The translations under genes were made by a program, and so were the position numbers. This document shows positions 8,074-15,893 of a stretch of 38,720 nucleotides of DNA, piece after piece; position 1 is the first letter of the stretch; each line of letters opens with the position of its first letter. The notes beneath the pieces were generated by a model. That model worked only from the letters and a program-made list of their open reading frames with translations. It was not told where the DNA came from and did not search any database. The stretch comes from Piscinibacter sp. (GTDB lineage: Bacteria > Pseudomonadota > Gammaproteobacteria > Burkholderiales > Burkholderiaceae_C), in NCBI GenBank assembly GCA_019635485.1, contig JAHBZL010000044.1, forward strand, positions 1-38,720. The letters run 5' to 3'.

Positions 8074-9309
8074 ATGGCCATCCCACCCGTTACCGGCGAC
8101 CAGCGGTTCATGAAGCACATCAACCGCATGGCCCTGCTGCGCCTGTTGCGGCACGAGCCGGGCTTGTCGCGCGCCGACCTGTCCCATCGCAGCGGTCTGA
8201 CCCGGTCGACGGTGGGCCTGCTGACCAGGGAGCTCATCGACGAGGGGTGGATCGTCGAGGCCTCGGCCAACATCACCGGGGCGCCGGGGCGCCGGCCGAC
8301 GCCGCTCGGACTGGACGGGCGCCGCATCGTGCTGATCGGCGCCGAACTCGGCCCGGATGCGATCTGCGTGGTCAGCACCTCGATCCGCGGCGAGGTGCTC
8401 GAGACTCGCGTCGCCGCGCTGCACTCCACCGAAGCCGGCGCGGTCTGTCATCAACTGGCCGAAGTGGTGACCGAGCTGTCGACGCGGGCGACGCGGGGAG
8501 GCGCCACGCTGCTGGGAATCGGCGTCGGCCTGCCGGGGGTCGTCGACAAGCGTTCGGGCCTGCTCGAGCTGGCTCCGAACATCGGCTGGCGCCATGTCGA
8601 GGTGGGTCCGCGTCTCGGCGCGGAACTGGCGGCAGCCGGGCTGTCGGGCGTGCCGGTCTACTTCCACAACGAAGCCGACTTGGCGGCGGTCGGCGAGCTC
8701 GAGTTCGGGGTGCGACCGGTCGACGACCCGCTCGTGTACGTGAGCTGCGGGGTCGGCGTAGGCGCCGGCATCGTGCTCGGGGAGGCCCTGTTCACCGGCG
8801 CCACCGGTTCGGCCGGCGAGGTCGGCCACACCACGCTGGTGATCGATGGCCGCCCCTGCGCCTGCGGGCGGCTGGGCTGCGCCGAGGCCTACATCGGCCT
8901 GCGCTCCATCGCGGCCGCGGCGGACGCGCTGGGACACGAGGGGATCGACCGCACGTTGCTGCGCGACCGCATGGCGGCACGCCATGCGCCGACCCGCGCC
9001 GCCTTCGCGCACGCCGGCCGCTACCTGGGCGTGATGTTGCAGAACGTGTGGACGACCTTCAACCCGATGGCGGTGGTGCTCGGCGGGGAGACGGTTTCCC
9101 TCGGGGGCGAGGCCTTTCTCGATGCCGCGACCGAGGTGCTGGACCGGGTCTCCGAGCGGGCCGGCATGCCGCCGCCACGGGTGCGGCGCGCCCGCCACGC
9201 CGACCGCGCCGCAGCGGTCGGCGGGGCGGCCTACGCGCTGCACGCGACACTGAACCCGCACCTGAACACCTTGCAGACGCCGTACGAGGCGGCCGCCAGA
9301 GGCCGTTGA
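8074..9309 (+). CDS. ROK family transcriptional regulator (XylR/NagC-like repressor)
   Basis: This 411-aa protein has an N-terminal winged helix-turn-helix (about residues 20-75; SRADLSHRSGLTRSTVGLLTRELI). A ROK sugar-kinase-like domain follows, with glycine-rich phosphate-loop motifs (GIGVGLPGVVD, VSCGVGVGAGIVLG) and the ROK zinc motif C262-A-C264-G-x3-C269 (CACGRLGC). ROK repressors release DNA on sugar binding, and XylR members sense xylose. It is divergent from the ABC/GH43 operon, so it very likely controls that operon and itself. The frame is open from 7969, but the ATG at 8074 gives the family-type N-terminus just before the HTH. Confidence 0.9.
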   Translation: MAIPPVTGDQRFMKHINRMALLRLLRHEPGLSRADLSHRSGLTRSTVGLLTRELIDEGWIVEASANITGAPGRRPTPLGLDGRRIVLIGAELGPDAICVVSTSIRGEVLETRVAALHSTEAGAVCHQLAEVVTELSTRATRGGATLLGIGVGLPGVVDKRSGLLELAPNIGWRHVEVGPRLGAELAAAGLSGVPVYFHNEADLAAVGELEFGVRPVDDPLVYVSCGVGVGAGIVLGEALFTGATGSAGEVGHTTLVIDGRPCACGRLGCAEAYIGLRSIAAAADALGHEGIDRTLLRDRMAARHAPTRAAFAHAGRYLGVMLQNVWTTFNPMAVVLGGETVSLGGEAFLDAATEVLDRVSERAGMPPPRVRRARHADRAAAVGGAAYALHATLNPHLNTLQTPYEAAARGR

Positions 9310-9330
9310 CGCGCCGCCGCACGGCCGCGC

Positions 9331-10419
9331 TCACGCCTCGCCGCGCTTCTGCTTCAGACGCTGGCGCCCGGCGCGGCCGCGCGCCTTCCACATCGCCACC
9401 TGGCGCTGGCGTTCGAGTGCACTCATCGTGTCGCGGCGCGCCTCGCGCAGCAGCTTGTGGTAGTTGCGCAGCCGGTCGTCGTCGACGCCGGCCCGCACCG
9501 CGCAGCCCGGCTCGTCCTGGTGGGCGCAGTCGCGGAAGCGGCAGGCCGGCGCCAGGCGCGCGATGTCGCCGAAGGTCGCCGCGACGTCCGCCTCGTCGGC
9601 ATCCGGGCGCAGCGCGCGCAGCCCCGGCGTGTCGATCACGCAGGCGCCGCCGGCGAGGCGGAACAGCGTGCGCGCCGTCGTCGTGTGCTGGCCGCGCCCG
9701 TCGCTGTCGCGCACCGCGCCGGTGTCCTGGCGCTGCTCGCGCAGCAGCGTGTTGGTCAGCGTCGACTTGCCGGCGCCCGACGAACCCATCAGCACCAGCG
9801 TGCGGCCCTCGCGCAGGTGCGGCGCGAGCCGCGCGCTGCAGTCCGCGTCGCGCGTATCGACCGCGATCATCTCGGCGCCGGCGGGCATGCGCGCACGCAG
9901 TTCCTGGATGCGCACGTACAGCGTCGCGGCATCGGCCACCGTGTCGGCCTTGCTCAGCACGATCACCGGCTCCACGCCGCTGCCCTGCACGAGCGCGAGG
10001 AAGCGCTCGAGCCGGCGCGGGTTGAAGTCGGCGTCCAGCCCCATCACCAGCAGCGCGGTGTCGACGTTGCTGACCACCGGGTGCCGGCGGCCGTCGGCGT
10101 CGCGCCGCACCAGGTGCGTCAGCGGCGGCACGCGTGCCTGCACCCAGCGCTGGCCGTGCGGATCGGCGGCGACCAGCACCCAGTCGCCGACCGCCAGCGC
10201 GTCCTCCTCGTCGTCGAGCCGGCGCAGCAGGCGCGGCAGTGCCCGGGCGTCGTGCTCGGCTTGCCCGTCGTGCACGCGCAGCGTCTCGCGATGCAGCGCG
10301 GTCAGCCGCATCAGGCGCCAGTCGTCGCCGCCCTCGGCGGCGGCCAGGGCGATCGCCTGGTTGGCGATCGCGGATTGCAGTCCCATCGAACGCAGGCGTT
10401 CGAAGTCGAAGTCCATCAT
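9331..10419 (-). CDS. rsgA: Ribosome small-subunit-dependent GTPase A (RsgA/YjeQ)
   Basis: This 362-aa protein has the circularly permuted GTPase order typical of RsgA: an N-terminal OB-fold (about 70-115), G4 SKAD (156-159), P-loop GSSGAGKST (212-220), a G2 region rich in Thr (GRGQHTTT, 241-248) and G3 DTPG (263-266). A C-terminal zinc site follows (C293, C298, H300, C306). RsgA assists late 30S maturation. Two ATGs lie in tandem (10419 and 10416), and the open frame continues to 10608. The tandem ATGs begin where RsgA homology begins. No strong Shine-Dalgarno precedes them. Confidence 0.93.
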   Translation of the reverse strand: MMDFDFERLRSMGLQSAIANQAIALAAAEGGDDWRLMRLTALHRETLRVHDGQAEHDARALPRLLRRLDDEEDALAVGDWVLVAADPHGQRWVQARVPPLTHLVRRDADGRRHPVVSNVDTALLVMGLDADFNPRRLERFLALVQGSGVEPVIVLSKADTVADAATLYVRIQELRARMPAGAEMIAVDTRDADCSARLAPHLREGRTLVLMGSSGAGKSTLTNTLLREQRQDTGAVRDSDGRGQHTTTARTLFRLAGGACVIDTPGLRALRPDADEADVAATFGDIARLAPACRFRDCAHQDEPGCAVRAGVDDDRLRNYHKLLREARRDTMSALERQRQVAMWKARGRAGRQRLKQKRGEA

Positions 10420-10471
10420 GGCAGAGTGAAACCCGTGTTTCTCCCGGCCCGCGCGCAGGCGAGCCAGTCGG

Positions 10472-10492
10472 CCCCGCATCACCGATGCGGGG
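10472..10492. repeat. Perfect 9-bp stem-loop in the rsgA upstream region
   Basis: CCCCGCATC (10472-10480) and GATGCGGGG (10484-10492) pair perfectly around a 3-nt loop. It lies 53 nt upstream of the rsgA start and would sit in its leader if transcription begins farther upstream. No T-run follows on either strand, so it is not a standard intrinsic terminator. It could be an mRNA structure or a protein-binding dyad. Confidence 0.55.
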
Positions 10493-10582
10493 AACGCTGA
10501 AGGGAAACGTGGCGGCGCGGCGGATGCGCGCGCGGCGGGCAGGCTCTGTGGTGGACGGAGCGCGAAAGACCCGAAAGGCGCG

Positions 10583-10624
10583 TCAGGCGGCGGCCGCGTG
10601 GAGGGCAAGGTCAGTCGTCTTCAT
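10583..10624 (-). CDS. Possible 13-codon leader peptide upstream of rsgA
   Basis: On the minus strand an ATG at 10624 opens a short frame (MKTTDLALHAAAA, stop TGA at 10583-10585). It is preceded by a full GGAGG Shine-Dalgarno (10631-10635) with 6-nt spacing, one of the best ribosome-binding sites in the window. It ends in four Ala codons and lies upstream of the 10472-10492 hairpin and rsgA. This is what a translated leader or attenuator could look like, but a chance ORF is possible and I do not recognise the peptide. Confidence 0.3.
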   Translation of the reverse strand: MKTTDLALHAAAA

Positions 10625-10835
10625 CGGGCACCTCCGGTTTCGGGTTGGGACAGAGGCCTGGCGGCCTCGGCGAAGGCGGCGAGTGTCTCAGCAACGGGCG
10701 CGCCGGTCAACGCCGCTGCGGTGCCCGCGCGACGCCGCGCACTCGATGCGCCGGCAGGGTCTTGCCTTCGGACACCGCGGCGGTGCCCCGTAACATGCGC
10801 CGCTCCACGACCCCTGACTTTCGAGGACCCTGACG

Positions 10836-11672
10836 ATGACACGCTGGTTGCTGGGCCTGCTGATGGCCGCCCTCTCCTTCTCGATGCTGCCGGAACCGGC
10901 CGAGGCCAAGCGGCTCGGCGGCGGCGGGTCGGCAGGCATGCAGCGCAGCCTGCCGTCCCGCACGCCCGACGCGACGCCGGCCAAGCCGGCCCCGACGCCC
11001 GCCAACGCCGCCGCCCCGGCGCCCCGCCGCTCGTGGATGGGCCCGATCGCCGGGCTCGCGGCGGGCCTGGGCATCGCTGCACTCGCCAGCCACTTGGGGT
11101 TCGGCGAGGAAATGGCGAACTTTCTGACGATCGCGCTGCTGCTGATGCTGGCGCTCGTGGTCGGGCGCTGGCTGCTGCGCCGCTTCGCGCCGGCGCCCCA
11201 GGGCACGGCACCGCGTGGCCTGCAGTTCGCGGGCGTGCCGAACGGGGACTTCGCCGCACCGCCGGCCACCGCCGCGAGCGGCGCCGGCGCCGCCGCCCTG
11301 CCATCCGGTTTCGACGCCGCCGGCTTCGCGCGCACCGCCAAGATGATCTTCATCCGCCTGCAGGCCGCCAACGACAGCGGCGACCTGGACGACCTGCGCG
11401 CCTTCACCACGCCGGAGCTGTTCGCCTCGATCCGGCTCGACCTGCAGGAGCGCCAGGTCGGCACCCAGCAGACCGACGTGGTGCAGATCGATGCCGAGGT
11501 GCTCGACGTGGCCGACGAGGCGCAGCGCCAGGTGGTCAGCGTGCGTTTCCACGGCCTGATCCGCGAGCAGCGCGACGGCGCCGCGGCCCCGTTCGACGAG
11601 GTCTGGCATCTGGTGCGCCCGAACGACGGCAGCCGCGAGTGGGCCATCGCCGGCATCCAGCAGGCGGCCTGA
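10836..11672 (+). CDS. Tim44-like domain protein, membrane-anchored
   Basis: This 278-aa protein begins with a signal peptide or N-terminal anchor (residues 1-24, ending PAEAK). A Gly/Pro/Ala-rich linker and two hydrophobic segments (about 68-85 and 95-110) follow. The C-terminal Tim44/MBA1-like domain runs from about residue 155 to the end (AKMIFIRLQAANDSGDLDDLRAFTTPELF, ...EVWHLVRP). Proteobacterial proteins of this layout are widespread and poorly characterised, and an envelope or protein-translocation role is only suggested by the fold. One nucleotide separates its stop from the next gene, so the two form an operon. Confidence 0.88.
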   Translation: MTRWLLGLLMAALSFSMLPEPAEAKRLGGGGSAGMQRSLPSRTPDATPAKPAPTPANAAAPAPRRSWMGPIAGLAAGLGIAALASHLGFGEEMANFLTIALLLMLALVVGRWLLRRFAPAPQGTAPRGLQFAGVPNGDFAAPPATAASGAGAAALPSGFDAAGFARTAKMIFIRLQAANDSGDLDDLRAFTTPELFASIRLDLQERQVGTQQTDVVQIDAEVLDVADEAQRQVVSVRFHGLIREQRDGAAAPFDEVWHLVRPNDGSREWAIAGIQQAA

Positions 11673-11673
11673 G

Positions 11674-12423
11674 ATGCAGCTGGCGATCGTCACCGGCAGC
11701 TCGCGCGGGCTCGGCGCGGCGATGGTCGCGCGGCTGCTCGCCCCGGGCAGCCGCGTGCTCGGCCTCGCGCGCCACGCCGATCCGGCGCTGGACACGCTGG
11801 CGCGCGAGCGCGGCGCGACGCTCGAACAGTGGGAAACCGATCTGGCCGATGCGCTGCCGGCGGCGCGCCGGCTGCAGACCTGGCTCGCGGCGCAGGACGG
11901 CGCCGCGGTGCAGCGGGCGCTGCTGATCAACAACGCCGGCGTGGTGACGCGCCCGCAGCCGCTGCGCGACGCCGATCCGGCTGCCCTGGTCACGGCGCTG
12001 CGCGTCAGCCTGGAGGCCACGCTGCTGCTCTGCCAGGCCTTCCTGGCCGCGACGCGCGACTGGCGCGGCGATCGGCGGGTGCTGAACGTGTCTTCCGGCC
12101 TCGGCCGGCGCGCGATGGCGGGCAGCGCGGGTTACTGCGCGGCCAAGGCCGGCATGGACCACCTGTCGCGCTGCCTCGCGCTGGAGGAGGCCGCGTTGCC
12201 GAACGGCGCGCGGGTGGTGTCGCTCGCGCCCGGCGTGATCGACACCGACATGCAGCGCCAGCTGCGCGAGGCCGATGCGGCCGAGTTCCCGGATCGGGAG
12301 CGCTTCCTGGCGCTGCACCGCGATGGCCAGCTGCTCTCGCCGCAGGCCGCCGCGGCGCGCGTGCTGGCCGTGCTCGAACGGCCCGATTTCGGCGCGGAGC
12401 CGGTGGCGGACGTGCGCGGCTGA
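11674..12423 (+). CDS. Short-chain dehydrogenase/reductase (sepiapterin/benzil reductase-like)
   Basis: This 249-aa classical SDR has the cofactor loop TGSSRGLG (7-14), the NNAG motif (86-89), and a catalytic Ser (140/141) with Y154-x3-K158. Positions after the cofactor loop include basic residues that favour NADPH. Similarity of the N-terminus and the PGVIDTDMQ region places it near sepiapterin reductase/YueD-type benzil reductases. The physiological substrate is unknown. Its ATG follows the upstream TGA by 1 nt, so translational coupling to the Tim44-domain gene is likely. Confidence 0.87.
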   Translation: MQLAIVTGSSRGLGAAMVARLLAPGSRVLGLARHADPALDTLARERGATLEQWETDLADALPAARRLQTWLAAQDGAAVQRALLINNAGVVTRPQPLRDADPAALVTALRVSLEATLLLCQAFLAATRDWRGDRRVLNVSSGLGRRAMAGSAGYCAAKAGMDHLSRCLALEEAALPNGARVVSLAPGVIDTDMQRQLREADAAEFPDRERFLALHRDGQLLSPQAAAARVLAVLERPDFGAEPVADVRG

Positions 12424-12468
12424 GTCGCCGCGCGCGGCGCCGTGCCGATACGGGCTGGCCCGCGCACC

Positions 12469-12720
12469 TCAGGAGCGCGGCTCGGCCGCACGTTGCGCCA
12501 CCTGCGTCGAGGCCGCGTTGTCGCGCTTGCCGACCACGGTGACTTCCGGCAGGCGCACGACCTCGGTCAGCACGGCGGCGCGCTGCGCCTTCACGTGCAC
12601 GGTCGGCATCAGCACGACCGGCGCGGGCACGACGGCCGCTTCGGTCGCCTGCGTCATCGCGACGGCGGCCAGTGCGGCGGCGATCATCACGGCGGGGGTC
12701 AGGCGGGTCAGCGTGCTCAT
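12469..12720 (-). CDS. Small secreted protein with two TonB-box-like repeats
   Basis: This 83-aa ORF has a clear signal peptide (MSTLTRLTP followed by a hydrophobic Ala-rich core, cleavage after about residue 28). The mature region contains two similar segments, MPTVHVKAQR and LPEVTVVGKR, about 18 residues apart. The second looks like the TonB-box region at the mature N-terminus of TonB-dependent receptors. No plug or barrel follows, and the protein ends after a short polar tail. A Shine-Dalgarno AGGAG sits 6 nt before the ATG at 12720, supporting real translation. It is divergent from the S9 peptidase gene and convergent with the SDR gene. The function is unknown. Confidence 0.72.
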   Translation of the reverse strand: MSTLTRLTPAVMIAAALAAVAMTQATEAAVVPAPVVLMPTVHVKAQRAAVLTEVVRLPEVTVVGKRDNAASTQVAQRAAEPRS

Positions 12721-12868
12721 GGTGGGCTCCTGGGTGCAGGTCGGTGTTCGATGGAAGGCAGTATCGGCAGCGCCCCACCCCTTCGCGAGCGGCTTGCGAC
12801 GAACTGCAGCGTGGTCCGACGAACGCGTCTGACAGGCGACGGACGGGACCGCCTTGGCCCAGAATCCG

Positions 12869-12882
12869 GGCCTCGCGAGGCC
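12869..12882. repeat. 14-bp perfect palindrome upstream of the S9 peptidase gene
   Basis: GGCCTCGCGAGGCC is self-complementary over 14 bp and lies 18 nt before the ATG at 12901. A CAGAAT hexamer at 12860-12865 could be the -10 element, which would put the palindrome around the transcription start. It could be an operator or a 5' mRNA hairpin. In DNA this GC-rich a chance palindrome is not excluded. Confidence 0.35.
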
Positions 12883-12900
12883 TCCAACAGCACCCCGACC

Positions 12901-14922
12901 ATGATCCGAACACTCGCCGCTGCCACGCTGCTCCTGCTGACCGCATGCACCAGCACGCCGCCGGGCGGCCCCGCGGGCGGGCCGGCCACGCCCGCTCCGG
13001 CCCCGGCGACGATCGAACCGAATCCGAACCTCTTCGTGCAGGGCATCCCGCCGGTGCCGGCGACCATCGCGCAGGCGGCCGCGAAGTACACGGGCTTCCG
13101 CGGCCACGCCTTCGTCGAATGGCACCCGAAGAAGCGCGAGATGCTGGTTGCGCACCGCAAGGCCGGCGGCAACACGGTGCAGCTGTTCCGCGTCGCCGCA
13201 CCGCTGGCCGAGCCGGAACAGCTGACGGACTTCGCCGATCCGGTGCGCGTCGCGACCTGGGAGCCGCAGAAGGGCGAGTACCTCGTGTTCGAGCGCAGCA
13301 ACGGCGGCGACGAGGCGGATCAGCTCTACCGGCTCGACCTGGGCAGCCGGCAGGTCACGCTGCTGACCGATCCGAAGGAGCGCCACGACCTGCAGGGCTG
13401 GCTGCACCGCAGCAGCCGCCTGCTGGTGATGTCCTCGCCGCTGGACCGCACCGCGACGGGCGGCAGCCGCACGCAGGTCAGCCAGGTGCTGAGCCTGATC
13501 GACCCGGCCATGCCGACCCAGCGCCGGCGCCTGGCCGAACTGCCGGGCACCGGATGGTTCGTCGGCGGCGTGTCGTGGGACGACCGCCAGATCGCGCTGA
13601 CCAAGTACATCTCCGCGAGCGAATCGCAGCTGTGGCTGATGTCGGTGGCGACCGGCCGGCTGACGCAGCTGCTGCCGGCGCCCGGCAGCAAGGAGCGCGC
13701 GTCGTTCCTGACCGGCGGCTTCCGGCGCGACAACCGCGGCCTGTGGCTGCTGACCGACCGCGACGGTGAATTCCTGCAGCTGTCGTTCTTCGACCTGGCA
13801 CGCAAGCGCCTGCGCCCGGTCACCCGGCACATTCCTTGGGACGTCAGCGGCGGCACGGCGAGCGAGGACGGCCGGCTGCTCGCGGTGCAGGCCAACGTCG
13901 ACGGGCGCGACGAGCTGCGCCTGTTCGACGCCCGCAGCTTGCGCGAGATGAAGCTGCCCGAGCTGCCGGGCGGCAGCGTCGGCGCGGCGGAGTTCCACCG
14001 CAGCCTGCCCGAACTCGCCTTCTCGCTGAACGGCGCCAAGGGCCCGAGCCAGATCTGGTCGGTGGCCCCGGGCAGCGGCAAGGTGGAGCAGTGGACCCGT
14101 GCCGCGGCGGCCGACGGCGCGGACCCGGAGCGCTTCGGCGAGCAGCAGATCGTGCGCTGGAAGAGCTTCGACGGGCGCAGCATCTCCGGCCTGCTGAGCC
14201 TGCCGCCGGAGCGGTTCACCGGCAAGCGCCCGGTGCTGATCGACATCCACGGCGGGCCCGAAGCGCAGGCCCAGGTCGGCTTCCTCGACCGCAGCAACTA
14301 CCTGCTCGAGGAACTGGGCGTCGCGATCATCAAGCCGAACGTGCGCGGCTCATCCGGCTACGGCAAGACCTTCCTGGCGCTGGACAACGGGTTGAAGCGC
14401 GAGGACGCGGTGAAGGACATCGGCGCCCTGTTCGACTGGATCGCCACCCAGCCGCGCCTGGACGCCTCGCGCGTGGTGGTGGCCGGCGGCAGCTACGGCG
14501 GCTACATGAGCCTGGCGGTGGCGGCGGCCTATCCGGAGCGCATCGCCGGCGCGATCGACGTCGTCGGCATCTCCAGCTTCGTCAGCTTCCTGCGCAACAC
14601 CGAGAGCTACCGGCGCGACCTGCGGCGCGCCGAGTACGGCGACGAGCGCGACGACGCGATGCGCAGCTTCCTCGAACGCATCTCGCCGCTGGCCAACGCG
14701 CAGAAGATCAGCAAGCCGCTGTTCGTGGTGCAGGGGCGCAACGACCCGCGCGTGCCCTGGACGGAGGCCGAGCAGATCGTCGCCAAGGTGCGCGCCAACG
14801 GCACGCCGGTCTGGTACCTGCGCGCCGAGAACGAGGGGCACGGCTTCGCCCGCAAGGAAAACGCCGACTTCCAGTTCTACGCGACGGTGCTGTTCCTGCA
14901 GCAGACGCTGCTCAGGCCGTAG
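12901..14922 (+). CDS. S9 family serine peptidase (DPP/acylaminoacyl-peptidase type), lipoprotein
   Basis: This 673-aa protein starts with a lipoprotein signal (LLLLTAC, lipidated Cys at about residue 16), so it is anchored to a membrane facing the periplasm. A beta-propeller of WD-like repeats (about 60-410) precedes an alpha/beta-hydrolase domain. Catalytic residues are Ser531 in GGSYGGY, Asp615 in RNDPRVP and His647 in EGHGF, with the oxyanion motif HGGP upstream. S9 enzymes cleave short peptides after Pro or release acylated or dipeptide N-termini; the specificity here is not determinable. The last 11 nt overlap the convergent dioxygenase gene. Confidence 0.92.
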   Translation: MIRTLAAATLLLLTACTSTPPGGPAGGPATPAPAPATIEPNPNLFVQGIPPVPATIAQAAAKYTGFRGHAFVEWHPKKREMLVAHRKAGGNTVQLFRVAAPLAEPEQLTDFADPVRVATWEPQKGEYLVFERSNGGDEADQLYRLDLGSRQVTLLTDPKERHDLQGWLHRSSRLLVMSSPLDRTATGGSRTQVSQVLSLIDPAMPTQRRRLAELPGTGWFVGGVSWDDRQIALTKYISASESQLWLMSVATGRLTQLLPAPGSKERASFLTGGFRRDNRGLWLLTDRDGEFLQLSFFDLARKRLRPVTRHIPWDVSGGTASEDGRLLAVQANVDGRDELRLFDARSLREMKLPELPGGSVGAAEFHRSLPELAFSLNGAKGPSQIWSVAPGSGKVEQWTRAAAADGADPERFGEQQIVRWKSFDGRSISGLLSLPPERFTGKRPVLIDIHGGPEAQAQVGFLDRSNYLLEELGVAIIKPNVRGSSGYGKTFLALDNGLKREDAVKDIGALFDWIATQPRLDASRVVVAGGSYGGYMSLAVAAAYPERIAGAIDVVGISSFVSFLRNTESYRRDLRRAEYGDERDDAMRSFLERISPLANAQKISKPLFVVQGRNDPRVPWTEAEQIVAKVRANGTPVWYLRAENEGHGFARKENADFQFYATVLFLQQTLLRP

Positions 14923-15673
14923 GCGGCGCGGCGCCCGGCTGCGGGTCCTGGAAGCCGCGGCGCCGGAAGGTCAGCACCAGCGTGTCGCGATGGCCGTCCG
15001 GCCCGGCGGGCTGGATCGGCGTGGTCTCGTGGATGACACGTTCGTCGTCCAGCAGCAGCACGCTCCAGGGCTCGGCGAGCGTGAAGCGCAGGCCCTGCGG
15101 GCCGTCGGCCGCGAACACGCGCGTCTCGCCGCCCTTCACGCGCTCGCGCGCCACCAGCACGACGGCGACGAAATCGACGCCGTCGCGGTGCGCCCCTTCG
15201 GGCGTCGGGCGCCCGATGCCGTCGGTGGTGTCGATGCGGAACGGGTGCGCCTCGACGTACCAGCGCTGCTCGCCCTTGAGTTGCGAGAACAGGCGCCCGA
15301 GCGCAGCCAGCAGGCCCTGCCACGCCGGCGCATCGGCCATCCCGGCCTCGAGCGGCTCGAACCAGCGCTCCAGCCCCCCGTGCAGCGCGTTGTAGGACAG
15401 CGGCTGCCAGTGCGCGCGGTGCGGCACCCGGGTCACCCGACCCGCGTCGACGATGAAGCTGCCATGGCGGCGGCGCCGGTAGCGCCCGCCGTCGCGCAGG
15501 TAGGCGTCCGCCGGCAGGCGATCCCAGGCTGGCCGCCAAGCCTCGAGCGCGGCGCCGGACAGGCCGGCCAGGTCGCGCAGGCCGGCCGCATCGAGCACGG
15601 CGTGGCCGTCGCGGCGCAGGGCCTCGGCGACGGCATCGACAGGGGTGATCGGCGGGGCGAGCAACTGGGTCAT
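14912..15673 (-). CDS. 2-oxoglutarate/Fe(II) dioxygenase family protein (PF10014 type)
   Basis: This 253-aa protein has the facial-triad pattern H162-x-D164 (AHRDGVDF) and H215 (VIHETTP), with R229 a likely 2-oxoglutarate ligand (HRDTLVLTF). The arrangement resembles the PF10014 family, which includes amino-acid hydroxylases such as L-isoleucine dioxygenase. The reaction would be oxidative hydroxylation coupled to 2-oxoglutarate decarboxylation; the substrate is unknown. The frame is open upstream to 16537, but that part is antisense to the cupin gene. The ATG at 15673 is the sensible start. It is divergent from the Cys-rich protein gene. Confidence 0.85.
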   Translation of the reverse strand: MTQLLAPPITPVDAVAEALRRDGHAVLDAAGLRDLAGLSGAALEAWRPAWDRLPADAYLRDGGRYRRRRHGSFIVDAGRVTRVPHRAHWQPLSYNALHGGLERWFEPLEAGMADAPAWQGLLAALGRLFSQLKGEQRWYVEAHPFRIDTTDGIGRPTPEGAHRDGVDFVAVVLVARERVKGGETRVFAADGPQGLRFTLAEPWSVLLLDDERVIHETTPIQPAGPDGHRDTLVLTFRRRGFQDPQPGAAPPTA

Positions 15674-15740
15674 GCCCGAATCATGCCGCGGATCCCGGCG
15701 GGCGTATGCTGGGTGCCCCGAATGCCCGCCGGAGACAGCC

Positions 15741-15893
15741 ATGACGCTGTGCCCCATCGCGCTCGCGGCCGGCTGCCGCAAGTGCCCCGCCTTCTCGATC
15801 TGCCCGCTGAAGAGCGTGCTCGGCGACCAGCCCAAGCCCGGCGCGACGCCGGTTGCGCCGCCCAAGCGCGGCAGCGGCAAGCCGAAACGATGA
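15741..15893 (+). CDS. 50-aa Cys-rich protein (unknown, metal-binding-like)
   Basis: The ORF encodes four Cys in the first 21 residues (C4, C12, C15, C21; MTLCPIALAAGCRKCPAFSI pattern) and a basic Pro/Lys-rich tail. The GCxxCPxFxxCP arrangement could hold zinc or an Fe-S cluster. I believe similar short proteins occur in other proteobacteria but know no function. A GGAGA Shine-Dalgarno precedes the ATG at 15741, and a TATGCT hexamer at 15705-15710 may be its -10 element. The TGA overlaps the ATG of the cupin gene (ATGA), indicating coupled translation. Confidence 0.72.
   Translation: MTLCPIALAAGCRKCPAFSICPLKSVLGDQPKPGATPVAPPKRGSGKPKR

Larger units (their letters stand above)
10420..10835. 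other. 416-bp gap between rsgA and the Tim44-domain gene
   Basis: No conserved protein gene is visible. The gap holds a perfect 9-bp hairpin (10472-10492) and a 13-codon ORF with a strong Shine-Dalgarno on the minus strand (10583-10624), both upstream of rsgA. On the plus strand there is a TAACAT hexamer at 10791-10796, 39 nt before the Tim44-domain gene, that could be a -10 element, but no matching -35 was found. Longer open frames crossing the gap are antisense shadows of neighbouring genes. Confidence 0.5.

Noticed and set aside
10420-10608. 63-residue N-terminal extension of RsgA
   Set aside because: Low-complexity Pro/Ala/Arg sequence, and family similarity begins at the tandem ATGs at 10419/10416.
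12829-12834. CTGACA as -35 for the S9 lipoprotein gene
   Set aside because: The spacing to the CAGAAT hexamer is 25 nt, too long for a sigma-70 promoter.
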